Part shown: piece by piece, positions 1 to 13,900 of the stretch
Layout: each line of letters begins with the position of its first letter
Position numbering within the stretch: position 1 is the stretch's first letter
DNA from: Stichopus chloronotus
Lineage: Eukaryota > Echinodermata > Holothuroidea > Aspidochirotida > Stichopodidae
DNA length: 64,000 nt
Direction of reading: 5' to 3'
Assembly: GCA_021234535.1 (NCBI GenBank)
Contig: CM037840.1
Coordinates: forward strand, 8,968,643-9,032,642
Made by a program: the position numbers and the translations under genes
Notes under the pieces: model-generated
Told to the model about the DNA's origin: nothing
Seen by the model: the letters and a program-made list of their open reading frames with translations, nothing else
The model's database searches: none

Positions 1-219
1 GGCACTCACGCGAGGTTACCATAAATCCAATGTTAAGAGACCTTAGATATTTCTCACACATTAAATTAAACAATACAATTCTAAAACGATGATACTGTAA
101 AAGACGATACGTGACAACTCCTTTGCAATATTAGTGTATTTTAATTGGTTGTGTTATATATAGCATGTCCTTCTCATTCGCTGGTGTATCTTTATCTTTA
201 AATTTTACGTATCACCTAA

Positions 220-480
220 GTCCGGGTAACAATATAGCCCAAACTAATATCATCGTATAAGCTGTTCGGAACTGAATGGCCTCACGATTTCTTTTAGTCC
301 TGTTTGTCTCAAATAGGTGAATCGAATTGCATTCATTAAAGTAACCGGAAGTTCAACTTGTGTGCAATTTTAGTTAAAAACTGAGTGGCGTGATGGATTG
401 TTCTAGTGTGACCAGTGAATTCAATATGTTTTTTTTTTTTTTCTGCCGTATGTCATACTGTTATGTCTTACAAGTCAGCT
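220..480 (+). repeat. Intron block duplicated at 7750-8035
   Basis: This intron segment, including a poly-T run followed by CTGCCGTATGTCATACTGTT, matches 7750-8035 with similar order and spacing. Each copy precedes an LTSLPN-type LRR exon (572 and 8074), so the duplication unit carried more than one exon. Confidence 0.7.
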
Positions 481-571
481 GAAGCAAAACTTCAATTGCT
501 TGGTGAATATGCTATGTAAATGTATTTGGAAGGCTCTATCGTTAAAGCCAATACATATTATTCACTTACAA

Positions 572-643
572 CTCTTTGAGTAACAACACATTAACATCTT
601 TACCGAATGACGTCTTGAAAGATTTGACTTCACTGCAGTATCT
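572..643 (+). pseudogene. Decayed LRR exon (lost splice acceptor)
   Basis: This 72-bp segment codes one LRR (reads ...NNTLTSLPNDVLKDL...) and is followed by a good donor (GTGAGT at 644). It aligns base for base with the exon at 8074, but the acceptor dinucleotide at 570-571 is AA instead of AG, and no other AG gives an open exon. The reading frame itself is still intact, so the loss may be recent, or the site is a sequencing error. Confidence 0.7.
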
Positions 644-1844
644 GTGAGTATTATGATAGTAACTGCTCAGTCGAAGATGTTTCTGCCAGTTATTATACAT
701 ATTCTTATTGCTGATCGGACAGAATAAATATGTCATTATTGTGTCAAAAGACGCGAAAGACCGTGCCAAAGTCAAATCCTTGAAATTTGCCTTAGCTGTA
801 TTTGGGCAGTAAGTATTGCACAACATGTACCTATTACAGTCCATCAACATCTTAAGAATTTGTTTTCTCCACTTTTATTTCTGAATGTAACAAAATTAAG
901 TGAATATTTCCGTGACATTATCTTGAAATTGGTTGTCAGTGTTAAAGAATGATATTTTTTAAGTCTAATATCATAACAGGAACTGTGTGTTCGAAGTAAT
1001 TTGTAACTTATGTCATGACGCCCTCTTTTGAATAATTAAGAATGTTTTGTAGGTGAAAGACTGTCCTATGTTAGCTGAAATTATAGGAAGATCTGATAGT
1101 TAGAATGTAGCTGCAGGGGTATGATTGATGCCTTACATTCTCAACCGACAGTCTGTATTAAAGGCTGTAATGCATCACCCCAGACAGTTCCAGTTCTCCC
1201 AACCACCTACCTCTAGTCCCTCCCTCGGCCTGTCTTACATTCCTCCACATGTGTAATCAAAACAATGGATCCCTGTGTATGCTGTGTAATACGAGCTGCT
1301 CTGCATCTTTCGAATTTGTTGGCAATCTAAGAGTACTGTAACTTAGAACCAGTTGAGAATTTTCCTTTCAGGGAGGTAAAAATATAGCTTAGGGTGATGC
1401 AATACAGCCTTTAAACAGCTCTACATGTGCTTACCATAATATGACTACACAAGATTTATCTATTGATTGCTTTAGCAAAACTAATGTCTTTCCTTTAATG
1501 ATCTTGTAGTACTGAGGTCACTCCTGAGGGGTGATAAGAAATAAATTATAACGACACCTTACATATATAAATTTTCTTGTGTAAAGTAGTACTATTTTGA
1601 AAGCAACGTTCAGGAAAGGACAACGTACTGCTATTGTTATGCAAAATGACTTGATCGTAACTGGCTGTTTTTATTAACTTGTAAGACTTTGTCTTCAACT
1701 TTTACTCATTACTTAGAGTGTTATATTAATGCGCCATGTATTTACATTTTGCTACTTCATCAAAGCCAGTTAAAGTGCCGTATCCTCTCCACATACATTC
1801 CACAGGTTTCATCGTTAAAGTAATTATATGTGATTTGATTGTAG

Positions 1845-1916
1845 CGACTTACGTGGGAACAATTTATCATCACTACCGAATGATGTCTTTAGAGGTCTGA
1901 CCCGACTGGAATTCCT
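1845..1916 (+). CDS. LRR exon, 72 bp
   Basis: The exon is bounded by TTGTAG at the 5' side and GTAAGT at the 3' side, in phase 2-2. It reads ...NNLSSLPNDVFRGLTRLEF..., a typical 24-residue LRR (LxxNxLxxLPxxVFxGLxxLxxL). It is almost identical to the exon at 9735, which marks it as one of the recent duplicates. Confidence 0.85.
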
Positions 1917-4900
1917 GTAAGTATTAGCATAAATATGAACTAATCAGAATATTTCCTTTCTAGACAGATGTAACATGCTTCCTTTAAATACAAAAAAAAA
2001 AGAAGAAAATTGTGTTAATACATTCGAGAGACCGTGTTCTAGATTTCAGATGCAAATTAGTTGAACAATGGAAAGTAAAAATCTTAAAGGTTGATTTACT
2101 GGTGGGGGAGTGGCAGTTAGTATATAACAACACACGTACGAACTTTACATGACTAAACGTCTTTCTATGAAAATTGGTTTAAGTCATCAATACCTTTGAT
2201 AATCGATCACTATCTTTACTATTTAATTTTCGTCCACCTCTATTTAAGTAGCTCATAAAATTAACTAAATATCTTCATAATATTAGCTGCAATCAGTTTT
2301 TAATTTGAAAGATTGATGTTTTTTGGAGTCTCATAAGATAACAGGAACTGTGTGTTGGATCTACCTTGTAGCTTATGTAGCGACGCCCTCGTTTTAATAA
2401 TGACGATTTTTTTTGCACATGAAAGACAGTCGTATCTTAACTGAAATTATAGGAAAATCTTATAGTTAGGCGGTAGTTTTACGAGAGCAAACCACAATAC
2501 AGTACTATCGTTTCGCTGTTTTAGTTGATTGTAACTGGATTTGTTATACTTTTGCGTTTTCATTTAACTTTTAAGACTTTATCTTTCACATTTACCTAAG
2601 ACTTAGAGTGTTACATTACCGCGATATGGGTTTTAATTCCGTTACGTCATCATAGCCACTTAAAGTGATAAACCTGTAAATTATTAATCATGTCCTCTAC
2701 ATACGTTCGAAGGATTTAATCGTTAAAGTAATTATTTAATATTTAATTCCAGCGACCTAAGGGAACTAACTTAGCATCGTTACAAAATGATTCCTTTAGA
2801 GGTCTGACCGGACTGGAGTTCCTTTAAGTATCATACATTTGATCTAATCAAAAGAGAATCCTTCTAAATAGGTGCAATATCCTTCTTTGTACTTGAAAAG
2901 ATATGAAAATTGTGTTAAGCGATTTGAGAGACCATGAGAATTCTCCCTTAGGTGGGAATTCTTAACAGCAAAATAACAGCAACACTGACCTGACTTCCAC
3001 AGTATTCTTTCAAGTGAGATTCTGCAATCATTATTCTTCTGTTCAGTACTTGTCCTCTGTCTTGTACATATCACATGTGCAAAGATTGTTTCATGTTTCA
3101 ACACTTATCTAGATTCGCAATCTTTCTTCAGTGATGTGCAAGGGTCCAAAGAAAATTTCTTTGAATTTCAACCCATTGTGGAGGACAGCATTGTGGATGG
3201 AATGGGATACAAAGGAAAGCAAAACTACAGTGAATCAGTGACTGATGGGGATCAAGGAAGGCCATTCGGGCAGATAAAATCCATCTAAACTCATTCATCT
3301 CTAATCCTACAGAATGGTGGATTCTGAGTGACCACTTGAGGAATTGACATTTCCATTTCTAGCTTATGCAAATTCTACTGACAAACAACATTAATGACTA
3401 GATTTCTGAAGTGCTTATTTCTTATCACTCCATAAACGATCTGGAAAACCAGCACCGAAAAGAAGCAAAACTGAAAACAAAAGCAAAACATACTTTGGCT
3501 GAGTCAACACCAATGTAGAATTTAAATGAAAAAACAACACTTATTGTTACATTACGTCATAAGAAAACAATAGCCGTATGTATCCATACCCTCTATCTAT
3601 ATCACAACACTCAACACGAAGTTAAATTAAACATTAATCAATATGATTAAATTACCTACCGCCAGTCTCTAGTCCATTTTCCACTGCAATATGAGGAAAC
3701 ACATAATTCGATATAAAATTCTGAGTCATTATTTCAAACTGTCACGTTATAAATTAAATCCCTGGTGATACGGGGATCATATTGTCCTTTGCAATCAAGG
3801 TACCGTGGCTGATAAATAGGATGATAATTCTTTCAATATTCATTACTGGTAGGTCTATGTAGACGACGATCACTGTCACTGACTTTACAAAATGAGACAG
3901 ACTGTGAAACAAAGAGATATCGACAGTTTGCTACAGATTCAGCCATCAGCCGTTACAGATATCTTTGCTCTCGCCAAAACCTGTGAAGTCTGCAGGATAC
4001 TGAATTAAGAAACATGTATTGGACGTAACAACAAGTCACAAGAAAACAACAGCCGTAGCACACAGGATAGGTGTGCTTGATCTATGTCACACTGCTCTGC
4101 ATGTACATAAAAACAGAAGGGCAAATATAATAGAAATAATGAATACCACATAAAACTGTATAATGAATACCACGTAGTAATGAAATAATAATGTCATAAT
4201 GAATACCACATAAAAAATATGATACAAATATGAAAACGACATACACTATATCACACTTTTTGCATTTGCCTACATGTCACTGTTTAACAAGTTTTAGAAT
4301 TTTTACGGTGGGCCTAACAAGTAACATAATACTCAACAATAGTTTACATCAGACCTACATCTTATTCTAATACATTATTACGTGCATGTAGGTATCAACT
4401 TCTAGTGCATAAACATTGTGTGACCGAAGAGTTCCATGTTCTCGCACGAACGTGTAGTAAATTCATGCTTAAAAAACCGACATGTTCTGCACGAAAACAA
4501 AATGACGTAGCAGCGAGGAAGCCAGAATAGATAGGGCAAGTTACTGCCTACATCTATCTCGAGTTGCTTACTTTTGTCGAGAAACGGGCTGTTCCATTGG
4601 CTGCTGATATCATTCCACATCAATAACATTTCTTTTGGTGTGAGATTTAATATTCTGCAACACATACCTATCTGAGACTGGAGCTACTGTAGGTACATGC
4701 CATTGGATCCCTGTCCACTTCGCTACAACGTATAGGAATACTATAGGCCTTCTGAAGGTCTAACTAGGGTACGCTCCACCACCTGTGGATTATACTTGCT
4801 CAAAAACCAGCACTCATTGCAGCAACCTTCAACATGTTGAAACAGTTCTCTCTCTCTCTCTCAATGGTAATGATAAAACAGCCGACACCACTTTTTTAAC

Positions 4901-7900
4901 CTGGTGTTAGCTAGCAATTTTGTGCTGACATTTGAGCCAAAGTCATTCTGGCAGAGCGTTAGTGGTACACCAGTTATCGCTTTGTCAGCGCGATTGCCTT
5001 TTTCTAACCCCTGTTTTTTGTCCTCGTTCGCCGCCACAAGATAGATTGAAAATTATTTTTTAAAGACATGCCGTCGATTTGAAGTGAATCGAATTGATTG
5101 ATTTTATTCATTCACATATGTATATATACAAATGATAGAATTCTATAGGTAATTAATTTCGCAATTATTAAATACTATATACACATACATGAAAGGGACG
5201 TCATAAGCTCTGAAAGAAAAGAAAATAAACAAAGTTATACAAAAAAGAATGAACATTAGGTGAATAAGAAAACCAAAACTTTACTTCACAACATTTATTT
5301 ACAGCAAAAATTTGAAATGAATAAAGTAAAAAAGGAAGAAAAAAAAACGGTAGGAGTAGGATGAAAGGGGAGGAGAGAGAAGGAAGGCGGTGGGTGGATG
5401 TAGGAAAGTCAAAAGGGAAAATGGGATAAAAGAAGGTACTCTAAATCACGTGCAATAGACAAAAAAGGGGTGTCAATGAAGTGACCCGTTACTATGCCAA
5501 CTGATTAGTTTGTAGAAGAAAAGTATGGATATGGCATGGATTTCGAGATGAATTTCGGGTGGGATAATTGTGGATGGCAGAGTTAATGCCAAACGTGTTT
5601 AACAGGTTGGCGGGTAGTTCGTGAGTAGGGAATCTGCACATAAAAAGAGCAATTTTGAGATAAAGAATGTCATGTATAGTAAGTGTGCGTAGCTGATAGA
5701 ATAATGGATTCGAATGTGCCCGATAATCTAGGTTCGCACAATCCGGGCAGTTTTTTTTTTTCTGGAGAAGAAGCAAGGAGTTAATTTTAGATTTCTTTGC
5801 AAGCCCAAACAACATTGCAGTATGAAATGAAGGGTAGTATAATCGAGTATAAACAGTAATCAAAGTTCGTCGAGGAATATAAGAACTTACTTTATACAAT
5901 GCACCAACTCCACGTGATACAGAAGTCATAACGTTAGCTATATAAGAAATTCCAGTTCAGTCCCTCATCGACATTAATACCTAGGAATTTAGTACCTACT
6001 TTTTGATCAATTTTTATATTGTCAATAAAAGTATTGAAGGAAGGGTTAGTGTTAATTGACCGTTGATTCTTGAAGAGCACACAGTTCGTTTAATTTACAT
6101 TTAATAATATCCTATTACTTCTGAACCATGTTGAGACCTTGGGTAACTCCGTATTCATAGTTTCAATAAGATGCTCAAGATTGCGGTGAGAAAAAATACA
6201 TTCGTATCGTCAGCAAGTAAGATGAAATGAAGTTATGAAGATGAGTTACAAATATCATTGATATATTTAAGAAATAACAAGGGTCCAAGAATGGAACCTA
6301 AGGAACCTCACATCTGATCAATAATGTATCAGAGTTGTTGTAAGTAGTGTACTGTTTTCTGTCGGAAAGATGATTTTCAAACCATACCAGAGGAATTCCT
6401 CTGATATCATAAAAGTTGAATATGTTTAGTGAGATACAATGGTCAAGAGTATCGTAAGCTTTGCTACGATCCATGAAAACGCCAAGTGCATGTTCTTTTT
6501 GGGATAAAGAAATTGAAATCTTATCACAAAGCTCAATAACAGCAATATCTGTTAATTGTTGTTTTTGAAAGCCCTAATGACATGGAAAGAGTAAGTTGTC
6601 GTGCATTAAACAAAGAATACAGTCTACTGCATACAACTCCTTCGAGGATTTTGGAGAAGCCAGAGAGGATAGATATAGGACGATAATTGCTTAACAGAGA
6701 AGCACCGTCCTTTTTGTAAATGGGTATCACTTTGGCAAGTTTCATTTTACTAGGGAAAGTACCAGTACCTAGTGACAAGTTAATGATGTGTGTAATAGGG
6801 GAGACGATGTTCACAATTTATTTTCTTAAGAAGATTATTGCTGGGCTCATCATGACTGATTGAATCACTAGATTTAAGTGAGTTTACTACCTGAATCATT
6901 TCAAATGGTGTAGATGGAGTAAAAAATAAGTAAGACACACTGAGTGTGTTTTCAGAAAATGTTTAAAATGTACGTTAGTAACATGTACCGTTGAGGTTTG
7001 CTCAGGTCATATCTTAACAAAGTAGGTGTTGAAAGCATTAACGGTATCATTTGGTTGGTCATAAATACAATTAATATGAGTAAGCCAATTTATAGGAGTA
7101 TAAGTGTTTGATCGACCAAAGATATCATAGATAATTTCCCAAGTGGTAGCGATATCACCATCTGAGTTGTCTATTTTTGTCTCATAGTGTTTTTTCTTTG
7201 ACAAGCGTATAATAGATGTTCACTGTTAATATTATTTGTGGTGGGGTCTTTGAGGCTGGTCTTATAATATTTGTTCCTTGTTTTTATAAATTTCAATATT
7301 CCTTTAGTAATTCACCGTTTACTGGGGCAATTATACTTTAGCTTTCGATTGGCCTTAGGAACGTTAATAATAATTAAATTTTGACATAAGTCCATTAAAG
7401 GTTCGTCCAGCATTTTCTTCTTGAAGAACTTCTCCCAACTTTCTGAACTAAAATCTAAGTTATGGTTAGCTATTTTGCCAGGAATATATTGACGTTTCAA
7501 GCAAGTTTTCTTTTGCATTTATTCAAGATTTCGAGAAAAATAGACATATTACGGATATGTATTTGTCCAGTGTCTGTACGGAATGAAGACTATTGTGTTC
7601 AAGAGTGACATCAGAGATATGGAATGTCAACACGATTTCGCAGTTTCTCATTTAGTCAAATTTGAATGAATTGAAGTGAAACTAAGTTAAGGAGTAAAGT
7701 TTTTAGAAGTGACTTAACAAATGGAGTTGCCTTTGATGGCAGACTTTCCTATCCCTTAAGGCTCGGGTAACACTATAGGACGATTGAATACGCGATTCAA
7801 CTTTCAACTAAGTTAGCACAAATTAATGTGATCATATAATCTGTTAGAAATTGAATGGCGTCACGATTACTGTCAGAATAAGTGAATCGAATTTCTGGTT

Positions 7901-10900
7901 CATATGTTGCATTCATTAATTAAAACAGAATTCAGCTTGGGCAATTTGGGCAATAGTTGAAAATTGAATCACGTGATTTTTTTTTTTTTGCCGTATATCA
8001 TATTGTTATGTCTTACAAGTCAAACGGATTAAATAATATAATATATTATATATAATATAATATTTAATTACAGCGCTTTAAGTGATAACAGATTAACATC
8101 ATTGCCCAATGCCGTCTTGAGAGATCTGACTTCACTGCAGTATTTGTAAGTATTGTAATATGAAATGCCCAGAAGAGGATCTTTCTTTAAGGTATTATAT
8201 ACTTCGTGCTAACAGGAAAAAATAAAAATGTCATTATTCTGTTAATCGATGCCGTGAGACCGTGAGAGATCGAGACCGTGCCAAAGATTGCAGATGTTAT
8301 TCAATTGTATACAGACAAGTAAAATTCTCGAAAATTCCTTTAGTTGTCGTTGGGAAGGGAGTGTAACACAACATGCGCAGATTAAAAACGACTAAGCTTT
8401 TTACCTTAGCAACGTATTGTAAAACATAAACACCTTTAACAGTCCATCAACATCTCAATTATTTTTTTTTTCTACTTTTAAGTCTCATATGAACTGTGTG
8501 TTGGATGCACTTTGTAATTTATGTAATGACGCCCTGGTGTCAATAATTAAGAACGTTCTGTTGTTGAAAGACTGTCGTATGTTAGCTGAAACTATGGGAG
8601 ATCTGATAGCTTTGATTTGATGGTTACATTTGATTTAATTACAGCTACTTGAAGAACAACAGTTTAGCATCTTTACCCAATGATGTCTTTAGAGGTCTGA
8701 CAGTACTAAACGAACTGTAAGTATTACCATAAATATTACCTAATCAGAGGATAAATTTTCTAATAGGTATTCCATCATTCCTGCTAAAACAAAAGAATGA
8801 AAATGTCAGTATCGTGCCAATCGATATGAGAGAGTGCCATAGATTACAGATAATTATAAACTGAATAAAGGCAAATAAAATTCTGAAAAGTAATTTAGTT
8901 GTTGATGGTAGTTTATATTACACACAAGATGTACAGATTTAACCGGATTGAACTGTTTTTACCCCTTACAATTTGTTGTAAAATATAAGGCGCTTTTACA
9001 ATCAGTCAAAATCTTCATTAAATTGTCTTAACTCTTATGTCCGCCATGTAATATCTCCATAAAATTATCTAAGAAAATAGCTGTCCGTTTTAAAGAATAC
9101 TATCACTATACAGTCTCATATCATAACAGGTAATGTGAGTGTGAGTAGGATTTATTATGGAAACTTGAAGAATTCGTTGTGCTTATGAGACTGTTGTTAA
9201 TTAGTTAGCTGATTTTATATGATGACATGTTAGATCGTTGTAGGTGTTGGATTGTTTCCGTTACTCACACTACGTCGTGTATTACGATGTATGTGTTGTA
9301 CTTACTATAAATTAACTTTATAAGAGTTAGTCCTCTCTTATTTGAGCAAAACTTATGCTTTTTCAATGATTAGAAGTATCACATTGATGGCACTCACGCG
9401 AAGTCACCAGAAACGATACTTTAAGTCACCTTACATACTTAAACTTTATCATGTTCAGATTGTCTAAAATACAATACAATATATTACTGTTGTTTTGCAA
9501 AATTAGTTGTATGCATTTTTGGCATTATACTTTTACTTTTTCATTAATTTGTAAAGCTTCATGTTTAACTTTTATTTATCACTAAGAGCGTTATAGTTCG
9601 TGTGCCATGTATTTTCATTCTGTTACGTCACCAAAACCAGTTGAAGTGCTAATCCTGTAAATTAAATGAATATGGTCTGCACATGGATTTAGAGAATTTT
9701 ATCGTTAAAGTAATTATATAATATTTAATTACAGCGAATTAAGTGAGAACAATTTATCATCACTACCGAATGATGTCTTTAGAGGTCTGACCCGACTGGA
9801 GTTTCTGTAAGTATTAGCATCAACATCTGAAGATCTTCTTTCTAAATAGGTGCAATATTCTTCCTGGTAATAAGAACAAAAGAATAAAAATGTATCAATT
9901 GTGTTAATCGCTTTAAGAGACCGTGCTTAAGATATCAGATATTAATTAGCTGAATAATGGAAAGAATACATATCGAAAGTTGATTAAGTTCTGATGGGGA
10001 ATGGTAGTAAATGTGTCACAACATGTAGGTGTTATGTATGATTAAATTTCTTCACTTCAAAATTGTGAGACATAAATACCTTTCATAATCAATTGCGATA
10101 TTTATTATTTAATTTTCCTTCATTTTTACTTCCGAATCAAAACCAATTGAAACGAATCAATCTCAAACATTTTCTAAAACACTTCTCTTTTTACTTGAAG
10201 GATTTTTTTTGCAGTCTCATATCATAACAGGAACTGTGTGTTGAATGTTATATGTAACTCATAAATCGGCGCCTTCGTTTGAGTAATAAAACACGTTTGG
10301 TAGTTGAAGGACCGTTTTGTGTTAGGTGAAATTATAGACGGATCTAGTAGTTAAAAGGCCGGATCGTTGTTCGGGTTTGATAGGAACTTGATCACTCAAA
10401 CGACTGCCTGCATTAAGCTGTATGCGTTGACCTAAAGTGTGCAAGAAACATTTGTCCCTTAAATGCCCAGAAACGTCTCTTTCTGCGTGTTTGAAGCTGC
10501 ATGTAATCAGCCTTGAAGAAGAGATCTCATGTTTGCTTGTTTCTCAAAATGATAAAAAAAAATACAATAGTATACATATCCGACTGGTTGAGATGATGTC
10601 AGAATCCTAGGGAAATCATAATTATTTGTATTATTTTAGACTTTCTCAATGAATATGCAGGACTGACGTTCGTGGGTCATCTAGTCCTCAAACGTACACA
10701 TAATGTGCTAAAATCATGTTTTGAGAAGATCTTTTCTGCATGATAGAATATGACGTGATATCCAGATATACCATAACGGTTAGGATTTGCTCCCCTCGAG
10801 AAGGCATAAGCATTTATGATATCATGTGAGGATTAGCTGCGTGGGTTATCTCCCGATTTTTCGGCTGGCGTGCGCGCCTGACCATGCAAGTACGGTTCAC

Positions 10901-13900
10901 GGCTCTTTGTGGAAAGGTTAGATTGTACATTGCTACCTACCGGTCGCGGACTAAACAACTTGCTTCATCGCCGATTAAATGGAATTGCCCTATCCTTGGC
11001 TGTCATTCTTGAATATTAATATATATTGCTTAATACTTTTCATTTGTGCCTGTGCCATATGAGGAAAGGTGGTGGATTACCTCAAAACAGCCAATGACAC
11101 TTTGAAAAGTCCCCAAAGCTTATGATTATTCACATTATTTTTCTGAGCGACTAATTGCAGCGCGAGTGTCACAAATCATGTCAGAACAGAGGACAAGTCG
11201 ATTGATTGCTTTTTCAGCCTGCGACAGCAGGCCTGTAATCGGTCCAAAGACGTTAGAAAAAGAGAGAATGACATTGTGTGATTTGCCATTATGGTGATTT
11301 TATTATAGTAATTTACAGTGAAATAATCACCGATTCGTTTATTGTAAGTTCTGTTCAACTCTCGACTGTAACATTAACTATTTGGTTTTTACTCTCATCA
11401 CTGGGGCAACACGACAAACGGAGAGAGTTTCTTTATGAATGTCTTATCGGAACTTACTTACCCACTTGTTTTTGTCAAGGTTGTCATAAAACTTTGTCTG
11501 AAAATGCACTAGAAATCATTTGAGTCACTGTTTTCGGAAAATACAGCTCAATGTTGTTTACCCCATATAGCGTGGCGATTAGTTCAACTTGTTGAGCAAG
11601 GCTTTTCTTTCAAATCATGCAAATAATCTTTGTTACATGGTTGGTAAAAACTTCGAAATACCGGGTTAGACTGGCGGAGGGTTCATGTCCGTGTACGGTC
11701 ACATAATATCGTCACAATACTCTGACAAATCTTACGGCAGCCAATTGGTTCATAATCAGTCTAAATCGCTGACATCATAGGTACAGTACACGTTTTCAGC
11801 AGTTTCCTCCTGGTGAAAAGGGGAAATAGGGGAAATAACTACAAGCAACACTAATTTCACCCTGAAGAAAAGAAATGCTACTGGAAAAAAATGGGACCCC
11901 TCCCTTGTATCCTTCCTTGTGTGCTTACTGTACAACAAACTTTGTATGATTTAGTCATTTCTTGCATGAGAAAAACGTGTATGTTTCCATTAGTTAGATA
12001 CTGATGAAACTCATGTAATACTGATGAAACTCATGCGAGGTCACCAGAAATGAACTTCTAAATCACTTTAAATATTTAAACTTTCAATTGCTAAGCAATA
12101 CAATTCTGAAAAAAGAGATACTGCAAAACACAATATTGCACTATTGGTTTCCTAAATTAGTTGATTGTAATTGGTTGTGTCACACTATTCAGTTTTCAAT
12201 AACTTGTAGGTCTTTTATTTTCACGTAGGCTAGTGGCTATATTGTAATCTAATACTGTTGTCTTGTAAAGACAACTGTTAACTGACAATCTAACTGCCAA
12301 TCCTAGCCACTTGTGAAGATGCTCTACAAATTTATTAGGCAGATTCATCTAGGCTATTATTTCATTTCATTTACTTTGTTCTTGCCTAGCAGAGTGCTCC
12401 CCAGAAGTAACTTTATAAAATTAATAAAATAAAAATGAAAGAATTAAAATGAAAAAAAAAAAAATCACAAAGGTTGAGCCAACTAAGAAAATATTCCGAT
12501 CCCTCATTTACCGAGCTACCCTCAACCTCATCCAGCCTCACAATGAAAGGGCATGAAAGGGCATCATGAAAGGGCATGCGATGAATACGTCAGTATAGGT
12601 TCATCAAAAAAATGTGCTTAAATTATATCTGAAGGGATGTAAAGAATACTTATTTATTAAATTATGTGATAGAGAGCTCCCCTTTCATATACTAATGGCA
12701 CAAAAACATAAACCCGTCTTAGGAAATCTTTCTCTGGTTCCGTGAGAGGCGAAGTTGACTGCTTTGTCGTTTATAGTAACTTTTAACTCAATTTTGATCG
12801 TAAAAGTGAGAAAAAAAACTACTGGCCAGACAGTGGTTAACGAAACGAAAAGTAAAAGTTGCAATATTTAACTTAATAATATCATTAAACTAAGCAATTT
12901 CAGTGACTTGAATAACGTACTAGTGTGATCTCGTGATGCCGTGTCTAATGTGTCTAATGGCTCTTTTTATGTCATGTAATGTTTAATTACAGATTCTTGC
13001 AAAGGAACAATTTAGCCACACTACCGAATGATGTCTTTAGAGGTCTGAATCAACTGCGGATGTTGTAAGTATTGCATAATCATGATCTAATCAGAGGACT
13101 ATATTTCTAAATAGGTGCAATATTTTTCCTGCTATTGAACAGAAACAAGAATAAAGCAATGTGTGAATTTTGTTAATCGATTTGAGAGACCGTGTTGAAG
13201 ATTTCAGGTGTAAATTAGCTGAATGAAGGAAAGAAATAATCTGGAAAGTTGATTCAGTTGGAGGGGGGGGGGGGGTGATATTGAGTACGTCACAACTTGT
13301 AACCAATTTATGTGATTAAACTTCTTCCCTTCAAAGTTGTAAGACACTAATATCCATTACAATCAGTCATGTCACTATTATTTGTTCTTCAATGTTCTGT
13401 ACAATTTTGAACTGGAGCTGTGTTTTGGATGTAATATGTGACTAATAAAGAATAAGGGGGAATGTTTTGTATTTGAAAGTCTGTTGTATGTTAGCTAAAA
13501 TTAAAAGAAGATTTAACAGTGACGTCGTTGTACCCGTTTGAATGCTACCGTAATGAACTTAAGCGTAGAGCTGCATGTGTTGTACTTTACATGAAAGCTA
13601 TAACAAGAGCTATACAGGGCCGTTAGTAACAATTTTAATAATAATATTAATATTTAAGGCCGGGGGTGAGGGAGGAAGTTGAGGGTCTCAAATTTACACT
13701 GGCTATAATTTGTTTTCAACTGCATGAGTGGCGACAGTTTCAAACACTACGAATACCTTATCTGTGGGGGAACCATAATTTTTGGAACTAGGGAGGTGGT
13801 GCAGTCTTCACAAAAAAGGGTACTATCAGACTAGGTGGAACGAAAAAAATATGAAGGAGGGGGGGGGGGGGGGCTGAAAAACAGCAGAACTACCGAAGCG

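Larger units (their letters stand above)
2824..5078. other. Intron sequence without recognised gene
   Basis: The module similarity ends soon after the dead exon at 2753, and about 2 kb of unrelated sequence follows up to the LINE. Short open frames on the minus strand near 2844 and 4402 show no recognised domain. It holds a small imperfect repeat (4137-4217) and a CT run (4847-4862). Confidence 0.4.
962..13522 (+). repeat. Tandemly duplicated LRR exon-intron modules
   Basis: The introns between LRR exons share long collinear blocks. One (ATCATAACAGGAACTGTGTG followed by ...GACGCCCTC... and ...GTTAGCTGAAATTATAGG...) occurs at about 962-1102, 2326-2469, 8481-8610, 9111-9150 (partial), 10212-10354 and 13411-13522. 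A second block (CACTCACGCGAGGTYACC...) is at 1-100, 9391-9480 and 12005-12120. A third precedes exons (ATCGTTAAAGTAATTATATA...). The pattern shows whole exon-plus-intron units copied in tandem, of about 0.6 to 1.3 kb where not interrupted. Confidence 0.8.
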
